64,000 nucleotides of DNA, taken from the NCBI RefSeq assembly GCF_002943105.1, contig NZ_PTPZ01000001.1, forward strand, positions 434,001-498,000. Reading direction: 5' to 3'. The translations under genes were made by a program, and so were the position numbers. The notes beneath the pieces were generated by a model. That model searched no databases, had not been told where the DNA came from, and worked only from the letters and a program-made list of their open reading frames with translations. Within the stretch, counting starts at the first letter, position 1. The number at the start of each line of letters is the position of its first letter. Shown one piece after another: positions 30,152 to 39,428 of this stretch. Source of the DNA: Cloacibacterium normanense (lineage in GTDB: Bacteria > Bacteroidota > Bacteroidia > Flavobacteriales > Weeksellaceae).

Positions 30152-30568
30152 ATGGAACCACTTATTGTAAATGTCACCATCAATGCGCCAATAGAAAAGG
30201 TTTGGGCGTTTTTTACCGAAGCAGAACATATTGTAAATTGGAATTTTGCACACGAAAGTTGGCACTGTCCGAAAGCCGAAAACAACTTAGAAATTGGTGG
30301 CGAATTTTTCTATACCATGGCTGCTAAAGACAAGTCGGCAAGTTTTGTTTTTCATGGAACGTATACGGAAATCATTCCGCTTCATAAAATTGAATATCAT
30401 ATAGAAGATGGTAGAAAAGTAGAGGTGTTTTTTCATAAAATAGATGAAAATACTACTGAAGTTTTCGAACGCTTCGAGCCAGAAATGATTAATGCTTTGG
30501 AAATGCAAGAACAAGGATGGCAAAGCATTCTCAATCAATTTAAAAATTATACAGAAGGAAACTCTTAG
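30152..30568 (+). CDS. SRPBCC / AHSA1-like domain protein
   Basis: This 138-residue protein starts [21 protein letters not shown], the usual opening of START/SRPBCC hydrophobic-pocket proteins. It continues with [15 protein letters not shown] and the [12 protein letters not shown] strand, and ends in the long helix [15 protein letters not shown]. These are the landmarks of the AHSA1/YndB class. The ligand is unknown. It is cytoplasmic and followed by a terminator. Confidence 0.88.
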   Translation: MEPLIVNVTINAPIEKVWAFFTEAEHIVNWNFAHESWHCPKAENNLEIGGEFFYTMAAKDKSASFVFHGTYTEIIPLHKIEYHIEDGRKVEVFFHKIDENTTEVFERFEPEMINALEMQEQGWQSILNQFKNYTEGNS

Positions 30569-30581
30569 CGGTTTCCTTTTT
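30555..30581 (+). terminator. Terminator after SRPBCC gene
   Basis: AAGGAAAC pairs with GTTTCCTT across 8 bases, followed by T. It overlaps the stop region and the -33 box of the next gene. Confidence 0.7.
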
Positions 30582-30607
30582 CATAAAAACTTATTTTTCT
30601 ATTTTTG
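30577..30607 (+). promoter_or_regulatory. Promoter for J-domain gene
   Basis: TTTT at 30577-30580, 19 bases, then TATTTTTG at 30600-30607. It lies 19 bases before the TTG at 30627 and rules out longer starts. Confidence 0.6.
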
Positions 30608-30626
30608 CTCCTCAATCATCAATCCA

Positions 30627-31268
30627 TTGAAAGACTACTACTATTTTCTAGGAATAAAACCGAATGCTTCTTCTGAAGACATTAAAAAAGCGTATCGTAA
30701 ACTTTCGTTGAAATATCACCCTGATAAAAACGAAAATGATGAGTTTTTTACAGAGCGTTTCAGAGAAATAAAAGAAGCGTATGAAACTTTGATGGATGAA
30801 GAATCTAGAAAAGTTTACGACCAGCGATTTGGGAGTTTTCAAAGAAGTCAAAAATCAATGCTTCCTCCAAAAATTAAAAACTTTCACGCCGATAAAATCC
30901 GAGCACAAAAAGGCGACGAAATTACCATTCATTGGCAAACTTATGATGCAGATCTGGTAAAAATCACACCTTTTGGTTTAGAAAAGTCTCAAGGCGATAG
31001 AAAATTTAGAATCAAGGAGTTTGATAAAGAAGGTAAGTTTCAGATTATTTTGCATGCTACCAATACTTTATTGCATAAAACAGTAGTTCAGGGAATTACC
31101 ATCATCGAAGTTTCTGGGGAAATAAAAACTTCTATAAAAGAGGATGTTCCTGCTCAAAATTCTACAACTGCACCGCAAAACAAGGAAGAGGTTAACGCTC
31201 GTTTTTATTATAAGTTATTGGCTATTATTCTTTTAGCAATAGCTCTGTACTTGGTTTTTCGTCAATAG
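30627..31268 (+). CDS. J-domain co-chaperone-like protein with C-terminal membrane anchor
   Basis: This 213-residue protein starts at a TTG codon, giving (M)[18 protein letters not shown]. The J-domain (residues 1-65) contains the HPD motif ([11 protein letters not shown]), needed to stimulate DnaK ATPase. A middle beta domain (about 80-160, [21 protein letters not shown]) follows, then a C-terminal hydrophobic segment ([15 protein letters not shown]) that probably anchors it with the J-domain in the cytoplasm. The open frame extends upstream to 30492 but without a plausible start, and through the promoter. It lacks the G/F and zinc regions of true DnaJ. Confidence 0.85.
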   Translation: MKDYYYFLGIKPNASSEDIKKAYRKLSLKYHPDKNENDEFFTERFREIKEAYETLMDEESRKVYDQRFGSFQRSQKSMLPPKIKNFHADKIRAQKGDEITIHWQTYDADLVKITPFGLEKSQGDRKFRIKEFDKEGKFQIILHATNTLLHKTVVQGITIIEVSGEIKTSIKEDVPAQNSTTAPQNKEEVNARFYYKLLAIILLAIALYLVFRQ

Positions 31269-31358
31269 TTTTTATAGACAAATAGAATTTTACCATTCAT
31301 AAAAAAATCCTTATTTTTACGAAACTTACAAAAAGTAAAAATAATACCTAAAATTTTT

Positions 31359-34217
31359 ATGAACACACAGCAATTTGTGAACCGTCACATCAACTTCAAT
31401 GAAGCTGATAAGAACGCTATGTTACAAAAAATTGGCGTTTCTTCTGTAGAAGAATTAATTTCTCAAACTATTCCAGATGCAATCCGATTAGAAAATGAAT
31501 TAGATATTTCTGCTCCTTTATCTGAGTACGAAATGCTTCAGCATTCTAAAGAGTTGGCTGCTAAAAATCTAGATTATGATACTTACATTGGTTTTGGTTA
31601 TCATAACAGTATTTTGCCAAGTGTTATCCAGAGAAATATTTTAGAAAATCCTAGTTGGTACACCGCTTATACACCTTATCAAGCAGAAATTGCACAAGGT
31701 AGATTAGAAGCGTTATTGAATTACCAAACATTAATTACCAATCTTACTGGTTTTCATTTAGCGAATGCTTCTCTATTAGATGAGGGAACTGCAGCTTCTG
31801 AAGCCATGAGTATGTTCTTTTCAAACAGAACGAAAGACCAGAAAAAAGCAGAAGCCAATAAGTTTTTTGTTTCTGATTTGGTTTTACCTCAAACTATTGC
31901 AGTTCTTAAAACCAAAGCTGATGGTTTAGGAATAGAAATCGTATTAGGAAATCATGAAAATTTTGAGCTTAATGCAGAATTTTTCGGAGCTATTTTACAA
32001 TATCCAGGTAAAAACGGAGTTGTGATTGATTATACTCAGTTAATTTCAAATTATAAGGCGTTAAATCTTCAAGTAGTAGTGGCTTGTGATCCGCTTGCTT
32101 TAGTGAAATTAAAATCGCCGGCAGAAATGGGGGCTGATTGTGCAGTGGGAACTACGCAGAGATTTGGTATTCCATTAGGTTATGGTGGTCCTCACGCTGC
32201 GTTTTTTGCTTGTAAAGAAGAATATAAACGTGATATTCCGGGAAGAATAATTGGGGTAACTCAAGATGCTTACGGAAAACGTGCTTTGAGAATGGCTTTG
32301 CAGACAAGAGAGCAACATATTAAACGTGAAAAAGCGACTTCTAATATTTGTACAGCTCAAGTTTTATTGGCGGTAATGGCTTCTATGTATGCTGTTTATC
32401 ACGGTAAAGCTGGTTTAGAATATATTGCAGACCAAATTCATTTTAAAACTAATGCTTTGAGAGATGCGCTTTCGGTTTTAGGATATGATACGGTGAAAGA
32501 GCCAGTTTTTGATACGGTTAAAATCAGCATGTCTGAAGAGGAAAAAGATAAGTTAAAGAGATTAATGCTAGATCATAAAATCAATTTAAATTATTTTACT
32601 GAAGGTTTTGTAAGTATTTCTATCAATGAAACTACAACTACCGAAAAGATTGATAAAGTAGTGGCTGCTTTTGCACAATTCAAGCAAAAACAAGGTTTCA
32701 AATTAGAACCAAAAGCCGTTTCTACACTTCCAGAAAATTTATTGAGAAAAGACGAAATCTTAAAAGAAGAAGTTTTTAATAAATATCATACAGAGACAGA
32801 ATTGATGCGTTACATTAAGCGTCTCGAAAGAAAAGATTTATCACTCACGCATTCTATGATTTCTCTAGGTTCTTGTACCATGAAACTGAATGCAGCTACA
32901 GAAATGATTCCACTTTCTTGGGAACATTGGGGCGCAATTCATCCTTTTGTACCAGTTAATCAAGCAGAAGGTTATCAGAAATTAATCAAAACTTTAGAAA
33001 AAGATTTGGCTACGATTACTGGTTTTGCGGCAACTTCACTTCAACCAAATTCTGGAGCTCAAGGTGAATATGCTGGTTTAATGGTGATTAGAGCATATCA
33101 AAAATCTATCGGTCAAGGTCATAGAAATATTTGTTTAATTCCCCAATCTGCTCACGGAACCAATCCTGCTTCTGCGGTGATTGCTGGTCTTAAAGTAGTG
33201 GTGGTGAAAAATCTAGAAGACGGACAAATAGATTTCGAAGATTTAAAAGCTAAAGTGGAAGAGTATAAAGATAATTTATCTGCTTTCATGATTACGTATC
33301 CATCTACTTATGGTTTCTTTGATGATAACGTAAAAGAAATTACAGACTTAATCCACGAAAATGGTGGTCAAGTTTACATGGATGGTGCAAACATGAATGC
33401 TCAAGTTGGCTTCACTTCGCCAGGAAATATCGGTGCAGATGTTTGTCACTTAAATCTTCACAAAACTTTTGCAATTCCTCATGGTGGAGGTGGGCCAGGA
33501 GTTGGGCCAATTTGTGTGGCAAAACATTTAGTACCTTTCTTGCCTCAAAATCCTAATATTCCAACAGGTGGAAGTCAAGGAATAGATGCTATTTCTTCTG
33601 CACCTTATGGTTCTTCGTTGGTTCTTAATATTTCTTATGCATATATTAAAATGCTTGGAGCGGTTGGATTGAGAAATTCTACAGAATTTGCAATCATTAA
33701 TGCAAATTATTTAAAAGAAGTTTTAGGAGAGCATTTCCCAATTTTATATGCAAATAAAAAAGGTAGAGTAGCTCACGAATGTATTGTGGATTTCCGTCAA
33801 TTTAAACCACTAGGAATTGAGGTGGCAGATGTTGCAAAACGTTTGATGGATTATGGTTTCCATGCTCCTACCGTTTCTTTTCCAGTTGCTGGTACGTTAA
33901 TGATTGAGCCTACAGAATCTGAATCTAAAGCTGAATTAGACAGATTTGCTGAAGCTTTAATTGCTATCAAAGCAGAAATTGAAGAAATTGCAGAAGGAAA
34001 AGCTGATGCTCATAATAATGTATTGAAAAATGCTCCGCATACAGAACAAGTAGTGATTTCGGATGCTTGGGACAAGCCCTATTCTCGTGAAAAAGCAGCT
34101 TATCCGCTAGAATGGGTGAGAGAACATAAGTTCTTCGCTTCTGTGTCTAGAGTAGATGAAGCTTTCGGAGATAGAAATTTGGTTTGTACGTGTGAGCCAA
34201 TAGAAAGCTACATGTAA
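31359..34217 (+). CDS. gcvP: Glycine dehydrogenase (decarboxylating), P-protein
   Basis: This 952-residue PLP enzyme is the decarboxylating component of the glycine cleavage system and hands aminomethyl to GcvH. The PLP lysine is in CHLNLHKTFAIPHGGGGPG, followed by the glycine-rich loop. The N-terminal half has GFGYHNSILPSVIQRN. Size is that of the fused single-chain type. gcvT and gcvH are elsewhere. The 90-base upstream gap is too short for a glycine riboswitch. Confidence 0.97.
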   Translation: MNTQQFVNRHINFNEADKNAMLQKIGVSSVEELISQTIPDAIRLENELDISAPLSEYEMLQHSKELAAKNLDYDTYIGFGYHNSILPSVIQRNILENPSWYTAYTPYQAEIAQGRLEALLNYQTLITNLTGFHLANASLLDEGTAASEAMSMFFSNRTKDQKKAEANKFFVSDLVLPQTIAVLKTKADGLGIEIVLGNHENFELNAEFFGAILQYPGKNGVVIDYTQLISNYKALNLQVVVACDPLALVKLKSPAEMGADCAVGTTQRFGIPLGYGGPHAAFFACKEEYKRDIPGRIIGVTQDAYGKRALRMALQTREQHIKREKATSNICTAQVLLAVMASMYAVYHGKAGLEYIADQIHFKTNALRDALSVLGYDTVKEPVFDTVKISMSEEEKDKLKRLMLDHKINLNYFTEGFVSISINETTTTEKIDKVVAAFAQFKQKQGFKLEPKAVSTLPENLLRKDEILKEEVFNKYHTETELMRYIKRLERKDLSLTHSMISLGSCTMKLNAATEMIPLSWEHWGAIHPFVPVNQAEGYQKLIKTLEKDLATITGFAATSLQPNSGAQGEYAGLMVIRAYQKSIGQGHRNICLIPQSAHGTNPASAVIAGLKVVVVKNLEDGQIDFEDLKAKVEEYKDNLSAFMITYPSTYGFFDDNVKEITDLIHENGGQVYMDGANMNAQVGFTSPGNIGADVCHLNLHKTFAIPHGGGGPGVGPICVAKHLVPFLPQNPNIPTGGSQGIDAISSAPYGSSLVLNISYAYIKMLGAVGLRNSTEFAIINANYLKEVLGEHFPILYANKKGRVAHECIVDFRQFKPLGIEVADVAKRLMDYGFHAPTVSFPVAGTLMIEPTESESKAELDRFAEALIAIKAEIEEIAEGKADAHNNVLKNAPHTEQVVISDAWDKPYSREKAAYPLEWVREHKFFASVSRVDEAFGDRNLVCTCEPIESYM

Positions 34218-34244
34218 GATAAACGTAAATTTTACAGAAATTTT

Positions 34245-34278
34245 AAATCGCTAAATTCATTTTTAGCGATTTTTTTTG
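34245..34278 (+). terminator. Terminator after gcvP
   Basis: An 11-bp perfect stem (AAATCGCTAAA/TTTAGCGATTT) is followed by T. Confidence 0.85.
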
Positions 34279-34443
34279 TTTCTAGATGGTCTTGTTTTGT
34301 AAAATCTTAATAATCAATGGTTTTATATTAAAGTGTTAACGCTTAAACAAATAAAAAATGTCAAATAATATTAATTTAACAATAAATTATCTTTTTATTA
34401 ACTAAAAATAAAGATAAAAAATCTTTTAATTGAACTTTATTTG

Positions 34444-34451
34444 TATATTTG
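34444..34451 (+). promoter_or_regulatory. Putative -7 box for the arginine operon
   Basis: TATATTTG fits TAnnTTTG, 22 bases before the first operon gene. The long AT-rich stretch upstream (34310-34440) could hold regulator sites, but I see no clear ARG box. Confidence 0.55.
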
Positions 34452-34473
34452 CACTCTAAAACTATTTATTTAA

Positions 34474-35049
34474 ATGGAATTTATCATTAGAAAAACAACC
34501 ACTGATGATTTTTGTTTTGCAGACGAGATTGTAAAAGAAATGGAAGAGTCTGCCAAAATTAGAGGAACGGGTATCGCCAAAAGATCTCCAGAATATATTA
34601 AGGAGAAGATGGAAAAATGCGATGCTGTTATCGCAATCACGCACAATGGAATTTGGGCAGGATTCTGCTATATCGAAACATGGACCAATGGTGACTATGC
34701 TTCTAATTCGGGATTGATTGTTTCGCCAAGGTATAGAAATATTGGTTTAGCAAGTAGAATTAAAGAATCTGTGTTTAATGTGACCAGAGAAAAATATCCA
34801 AACGCTAAATTATTCGGGATTACCACAGGTTTAGCGGTAATGAAAATTAATTCAAGGTTGGGTTATCATCCAGTTCCTTTTTCGGAACTTACTCAAGATG
34901 ATCAGTTTTGGGATGGTTGCCAAAGTTGTGTCAATTATTCTATTTTACAAAGCAAAGGCAGAAAAAATTGTCTCTGCACAGGAATGTTATTCGTTCCACC
35001 AAAAGAAAAAAATAAAAGAGATTTAAGTTACTATATGCAAAATTATTAA
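34474..35049 (+). CDS. GNAT-family N-acyltransferase heading the arginine operon
   Basis: This 191-residue protein has the GNAT acetyl-CoA-binding region (SGLIVSPRYRNIGLASRIKE) and the beta-strand/loop FGITTGLAVMKINSRLGYHPV. Cys residues cluster near the end (GCQSCVNYS, NCLCTG). Its place as first gene of an arginine operon that lacks argA/argJ suggests it acylates glutamate to start the pathway. That role is inference from context; the acyl donor could be acetyl- or succinyl-CoA. argG starts 5 bases after its stop. Confidence 0.85.
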   Translation: MEFIIRKTTTDDFCFADEIVKEMEESAKIRGTGIAKRSPEYIKEKMEKCDAVIAITHNGIWAGFCYIETWTNGDYASNSGLIVSPRYRNIGLASRIKESVFNVTREKYPNAKLFGITTGLAVMKINSRLGYHPVPFSELTQDDQFWDGCQSCVNYSILQSKGRKNCLCTGMLFVPPKEKNKRDLSYYMQNY

Positions 35050-35054
35050 TAGAG

Positions 35055-36251
35055 ATGAAAAAAGTTGTTTTAGCATTTAGCGGAGGTTTAGATACATCTT
35101 TTTGCTCAGTTTATTTGCAGCAAGATTTAGGCTACGAAGTTCATGCAGTTACGGTAAATACAGGTGGTTTTAATGAAGAGGAAGTCAAAAAATTAGAGCA
35201 AAAAGCAATTTTGCTAGGTGCTAAAACTTTTGCGTGTCTAGATGTAGTGAAAGAATATTATGATTCTTGCATTCAGTATCTGGTCTTTGGAAATGTTCTC
35301 AAAAATAATACCTATCCGCTTTCTGTAAGTGCAGAACGTACCATTCAGGCAAAATCTTTGGCAGAATATGCGCTAAAAATCGGTGCAACAGCAATCGCTC
35401 ACGGAAGTACAGGTGCTGGAAATGATCAGGTTCGTTTTGATGGAATTTTCAATATCGTTTGTCCACAGATGGAAATCATCACGCCAATTCGTGATTTGAA
35501 ACTTTCTCGCGAGGCGGAAATAGAGTATTTGACGAACAAAGGATTTTCAGGAGATTATACTAAGTCAGTGTATTCTATCAATCAAGGACTTTGGGGAACT
35601 TCGGTTGGCGGAAAAGAAACGCTTACTTCTCATAGCAATTTGCCAGAAGAAGCCTATCCTTCTCAATTAAAGAAGCAAAATCCTGAAAAATTGACTTTGG
35701 AGTTTGAAAAAGGACATTTAATTAAAATTAATGACCAAAAATTTTCTCATCCTTCCGAAGCGATTGTAAAACTCAACGAAATTGCTTCAGAATTTGCCAT
35801 CGGTAGAGATACTCACGTTGGTGATACGATTATTGGGATAAAAGGCAGAGTAGGTTTCGAAGCTGCGGGTGCAATTTTAACTTTAAAGGCTCATCATTTG
35901 CTGGAAAAACACGTGCTTTCTAAATATCAATTGATGATTAAATCTCAAATGGCAGATTGGTACGGAACGTGGCTTCACGAAGCTCTTTTCTTAGACCCTG
36001 TGATGAGAGATATTGAAAAATTAATGGAAAATTCTCAGCAAAAAGTTACAGGTAAAGTGTTTGTCACGCTTCTTCCTTATCGTTTTGAACTGAACGGAAT
36101 TGAGTCTAAATATGATTTAATGACTTCTAAATTCGGAAGTTATGGTGAAATGAATAAATCTTGGAGCGGCGAAGACGTGAAAGGTTTTTCTAAAATTTAC
36201 ACCAATTATCTATCGATTTATCATCAAGTAAACGCTGAAAATAATGATTAA
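35055..36251 (+). CDS. argG: Argininosuccinate synthase
   Basis: This 398-residue enzyme joins citrulline and aspartate using ATP. The PP-loop is LAFSGGLDTSFCSVYL. AHGSTGAGNDQVRF and TPIRDL(K)LSREAEIEYL are typical segments. It overlaps argC by 8 bases, so the two are translationally coupled. Confidence 0.95.
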   Translation: MKKVVLAFSGGLDTSFCSVYLQQDLGYEVHAVTVNTGGFNEEEVKKLEQKAILLGAKTFACLDVVKEYYDSCIQYLVFGNVLKNNTYPLSVSAERTIQAKSLAEYALKIGATAIAHGSTGAGNDQVRFDGIFNIVCPQMEIITPIRDLKLSREAEIEYLTNKGFSGDYTKSVYSINQGLWGTSVGGKETLTSHSNLPEEAYPSQLKKQNPEKLTLEFEKGHLIKINDQKFSHPSEAIVKLNEIASEFAIGRDTHVGDTIIGIKGRVGFEAAGAILTLKAHHLLEKHVLSKYQLMIKSQMADWYGTWLHEALFLDPVMRDIEKLMENSQQKVTGKVFVTLLPYRFELNGIESKYDLMTSKFGSYGEMNKSWSGEDVKGFSKIYTNYLSIYHQVNAENND

Positions 36252-37203
36252 AGCAGGAATTATTGGTGGAACAGGTTACACAGGTGGCGAACTGATTCGT
36301 TTGTTGCTTAATCACCCAAATGCAGAACTTTCGTTTGTGACGAGCTATTCTAATGTGGGCAAAAAAGTAACCGATTTACACCAAGATTTAATCGGAGAAA
36401 TCGATTTAGAATTTATTGATAATTCTACCGATGCAGATGTTCTTTTTCTGGCTTTACCTCATAAAGAAAGTAAAATTTGGCTCGAAAATAATAACGTAGG
36501 AAAAGCTGTTGTCATCGATTTAGGGAATGATTTTAGGGTTGGAGAAACCTATCAAGGAAATTCTTTCGTTTATGGACTTCCAGAATTGAATTCGGCTCAA
36601 TTGAAAGGCGCAAAACTCATTGCCAATCCTGGCTGTTTCGCTACTGCAATTCAGTTGGGCATTATCCCGATTCTTCAAGCTCAGGAAGTTTCAGAAATTT
36701 ATACTACAGGAATTACTGGCGCAACTGGCGCTGGAAAATCACTTTCTGAAACCACGCATTTCAGTTGGAGACAAAATAATATTTCTGCGTATAAAACTTT
36801 AACGCATCAACATTTAGGCGAAATTAATTTTCAACTAAAAGAGTTGAGCAAAGTGCCATTTTCGGTACACTTTGTTCCTTGGAGAGGCGATTTTGCAAGA
36901 GGAATTTTTGTGAGTTCTACATTTAAAACTTCACTTTCTTTAGAAGAATTATTTGAACTCTATGAAAATTTCTACGAAGGACAAATGTTCACTACGGTTT
37001 CCAGAAAAGAAATCAATCTGAAACAAGTAGTCAATACCAATAGGTGCTTGATTAATATTGAAAAAAATGGAGATTTTGCAGTAGTACATTCTGCAATTGA
37101 TAATCTCTTGAAAGGCGCTTCAGGACAAGCTATTCACAATATGAATATATCATTCGGGTTTCCCGAAAACGCAGGTTTGAAACTCAAATCTATCGCTTTT
37201 TAG
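36244..37203 (+). CDS. argC: N-acyl-gamma-glutamyl-phosphate reductase
   Basis: This 319-residue protein has the NADP-binding GIIGGTGYTGGELIRLL and the active-site Cys in NPGCFATAIQLG. It reduces N-acylglutamyl-phosphate to the semialdehyde. His of the HFVPWRGDFARG loop is the likely second catalytic residue. A 111-base gap with a strong hairpin separates it from argD. Confidence 0.95.
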   Translation: MIKAGIIGGTGYTGGELIRLLLNHPNAELSFVTSYSNVGKKVTDLHQDLIGEIDLEFIDNSTDADVLFLALPHKESKIWLENNNVGKAVVIDLGNDFRVGETYQGNSFVYGLPELNSAQLKGAKLIANPGCFATAIQLGIIPILQAQEVSEIYTTGITGATGAGKSLSETTHFSWRQNNISAYKTLTHQHLGEINFQLKELSKVPFSVHFVPWRGDFARGIFVSSTFKTSLSLEELFELYENFYEGQMFTTVSRKEINLKQVVNTNRCLINIEKNGDFAVVHSAIDNLLKGASGQAIHNMNISFGFPENAGLKLKSIAF

Positions 37204-37227
37204 CAATAAAAAGTAAAAATGAAAGGT

Positions 37228-37277
37228 ACTTTGTCAAAGCTCTTATAATTTAAAATTAATCTTTGACAAAGTTTTTG
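37228..37277 (+). terminator. Terminator-like hairpin inside the arginine operon
   Basis: ACTTTGTCAAAG (37228-37239) pairs perfectly with CTTTGACAAAGT (37261-37272), followed by TTTTT. Each arm is itself palindromic. It could attenuate argD-H expression or define separate transcripts. Confidence 0.6.
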
Positions 37278-37280
37278 AAA

Positions 37281-37304
37281 ATCGTAAATCAAACATCGTA
37301 AATC
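37281..37304 (+). repeat. Direct repeats before argD
   Basis: ATCGTAAATC occurs at 37281-37290 and 37295-37304 (14-base period), ending 10 bases before the argD ATG. Confidence 0.75.
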
Positions 37305-37314
37305 ATAAATAAAA

Positions 37315-38451
37315 ATGAAACTTTTTGATGTATATCCTTTAATAGACGTAACTCCAGCAAAAGCCGAGGGAAGCTATTTTTGGGACGAAAACGGAACAGA
37401 GTATCTAGATTTATATGGCGGTCACGCCGTGATTTCAATAGGACATTCTCACCCAACTTATGTAAAATACATTACGGAACAACTCAATAATATCGGTTTT
37501 TATTCCAATTATGTGAAAATTCCGATTCAAAATCAAGTCGCTGAACAACTGACCAAGTTGTCTGGTTATGACGATTATACACTTTTCCTTTGCAATTCTG
37601 GTGCTGAAGCCAATGAAAATGCCATAAAATTGGCTTCTTTCCACACCGGAAAAAAGAAAATTATTTATTTTTCTGGTGCTTTCCACGGAAGAACTGCGGC
37701 AGCTGTTGCTTGTACAGACAATCCGAAAATTGTAGCACCAGTCAATCAATCCGAAAATTTTATCAAGCTTCCCTTCAATGATTTGGAAGCTTTAGAAAAT
37801 GAATTCAAAACCAATTCAGATATTGCTGGAGTGATTGTAGAAGGAATTCAAGGAGTTGGTGGTGTTCAAATTCCAACTACCGAATTTTTACAGAAAATTC
37901 AACAGTTGTGTAATGAAAATAATGCAGTTTTCATCGCAGACGAAATTCAATCTGGTTTCGGAAGAAGCGGTAAATTTTTCGCTCATCAACACGCTGGTGT
38001 AACTCCTGATATTATTTCGATGGCAAAAGGAATGGGAAATGGTTTTCCTGTTGCGGGAATTTTAATTTCGCCTAAATTCCATGCTTCTTACGGTTTGCTT
38101 GGAACTACTTTTGGAGGCAATTTCTTGGCTTGCGCTGCTACAAAAGCGGTTTTAGATGTTATTGAAGAAGAAAATCTATTGCAAAATGCTCAAGAAGTGG
38201 GAGATTACTTGGTTTCTTTGCTTCAAAATCAAAAAAAAATTAAAGAAATTCGTTATCAAGGTTTGATGATTGGGATAGATTTGGCTTTTCCTTGCAACGA
38301 AGTAAGAAATAGATTGGTTAAAGAATACAAAATGTTGACAGGTAATGCTTCTACACCAAATACTTTGAGAGTTTTACCTGCTCTGAATGTGAAAAAAGAA
38401 GACGTGAAAAAAATCGCAGATGCTTTAATCCAAATTTTAAACGAATATTAA
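37315..38451 (+). CDS. argD: N-acylornithine aminotransferase
   Basis: This 378-residue class-III PLP aminotransferase has GAEANENAIKLA, FHGRTAAAVACTD, ADEIQSGFGRSGKFFA and the PLP lysine in SMAKGMGNGFPVAG. In this operon it should make N-acylornithine from the semialdehyde with glutamate as amino donor. argF' starts 3 bases after its stop. Confidence 0.94.
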   Translation: MKLFDVYPLIDVTPAKAEGSYFWDENGTEYLDLYGGHAVISIGHSHPTYVKYITEQLNNIGFYSNYVKIPIQNQVAEQLTKLSGYDDYTLFLCNSGAEANENAIKLASFHTGKKKIIYFSGAFHGRTAAAVACTDNPKIVAPVNQSENFIKLPFNDLEALENEFKTNSDIAGVIVEGIQGVGGVQIPTTEFLQKIQQLCNENNAVFIADEIQSGFGRSGKFFAHQHAGVTPDIISMAKGMGNGFPVAGILISPKFHASYGLLGTTFGGNFLACAATKAVLDVIEEENLLQNAQEVGDYLVSLLQNQKKIKEIRYQGLMIGIDLAFPCNEVRNRLVKEYKMLTGNASTPNTLRVLPALNVKKEDVKKIADALIQILNEY

Positions 38452-38454
38452 AAA

Positions 38455-39396
38455 ATGAAACAGTTTTTATCCATCTCAGACGTAGAAAATCTTGAAAATC
38501 TCGTTCAAGATGCTTTAGAATACAAGAAAAATCCTTTGAAGGACGAGAATTTAGCTAAAGGGAAAACTTTGGGCTTAATTTTTATGAATTCTAGCCTCAG
38601 AACAAGGATGAGTACTCAAAAAGCGGCTGAAAATCTAGGTTTTAAAGTGATGACTTTCAATGCTGGACAAGATTTTTGGGCTTGGGAAACTGAAGATGGA
38701 GCAGTGATGAATGGCACTACTGTAGAACATATTAAAGATGCGGCTACGGTTATCGGACAGTATTGCGATGTAGTGGCAATCAGATGTTTTGCAGATTTAA
38801 AAAATAAAAAATCAGACACCGAAGAAAAGATTTTAACGCTTTTCCAAAAGTATCTCAATAAACCATTGATTTCTATGGAAGCGGCTACCAGGCATCCTTT
38901 GCAAAGTTTGGCAGACACCATTACCATTAAAGAACAATGGAAGGAAACCAGAAAACCTAAAGTAGTTTTAACGTGGGGACCTCACATTAAGCCAATTCCA
39001 CACGCTGTTGCCAATTCTTTTGCGGAATGGATGAATGCACAAGATGTAGAATTTGTGATTACGCATCCTGAAGGTTTAGATTTAGACCCAGCATTTGTTG
39101 GCGATGCTCAAGTGACTAATAATCAAGAAGAAGCGTTGAAAGATGCTGATTTTGTGTATATTAAAAATTGGAGTTCATTTAATGATTACGGAAAAGTTGC
39201 AGAAGGTTATGATGATTGGATGCTGACTGAAGAAAAAATGAAAATTACGAATAACGGAAGACCGATGCATTGTTTACCAGTTCGTAGAAATGTTGAGGTT
39301 AGTGATGAGGTTTTGGATTCTGAACAATCATTGATTTTTGAACAATCATACAACAGATTGTTCGCTGCACAAGCAGTTTTGAAAAATATACTTTAA
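38455..39396 (+). CDS. argF': N-acylornithine carbamoyltransferase (succinyl- or acetyl-ornithine type)
   Basis: This 313-residue transcarbamylase carries the carbamoyl-phosphate motif (FMNSSLRTRMST) and MEAATRHPLQSLAD, MHCLPVRRN and FAEWMNAQD segments typical of the Bacteroidota branch. This enzyme carbamoylates N-acylornithine rather than free ornithine. Residue 90 lies in NGTTVEH. The published discriminator is Pro90 in the Bacteroides fragilis succinylornithine enzyme and Glu92 in the Xanthomonas acetylornithine enzyme. Val here favours succinylornithine. The product would be N-acylcitrulline, which ArgE would deacylate. Confidence 0.92.
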   Translation: MKQFLSISDVENLENLVQDALEYKKNPLKDENLAKGKTLGLIFMNSSLRTRMSTQKAAENLGFKVMTFNAGQDFWAWETEDGAVMNGTTVEHIKDAATVIGQYCDVVAIRCFADLKNKKSDTEEKILTLFQKYLNKPLISMEAATRHPLQSLADTITIKEQWKETRKPKVVLTWGPHIKPIPHAVANSFAEWMNAQDVEFVITHPEGLDLDPAFVGDAQVTNNQEEALKDADFVYIKNWSSFNDYGKVAEGYDDWMLTEEKMKITNNGRPMHCLPVRRNVEVSDEVLDSEQSLIFEQSYNRLFAAQAVLKNIL

Positions 39397-39428
39397 AATT
39401 TAAGCACTCAACCGCAAAAAATTTATTG

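Noticed and set aside
31269-31358. Glycine riboswitch before gcvP
   Set aside because: The gap is 90 bases and shows no tandem aptamer pattern.
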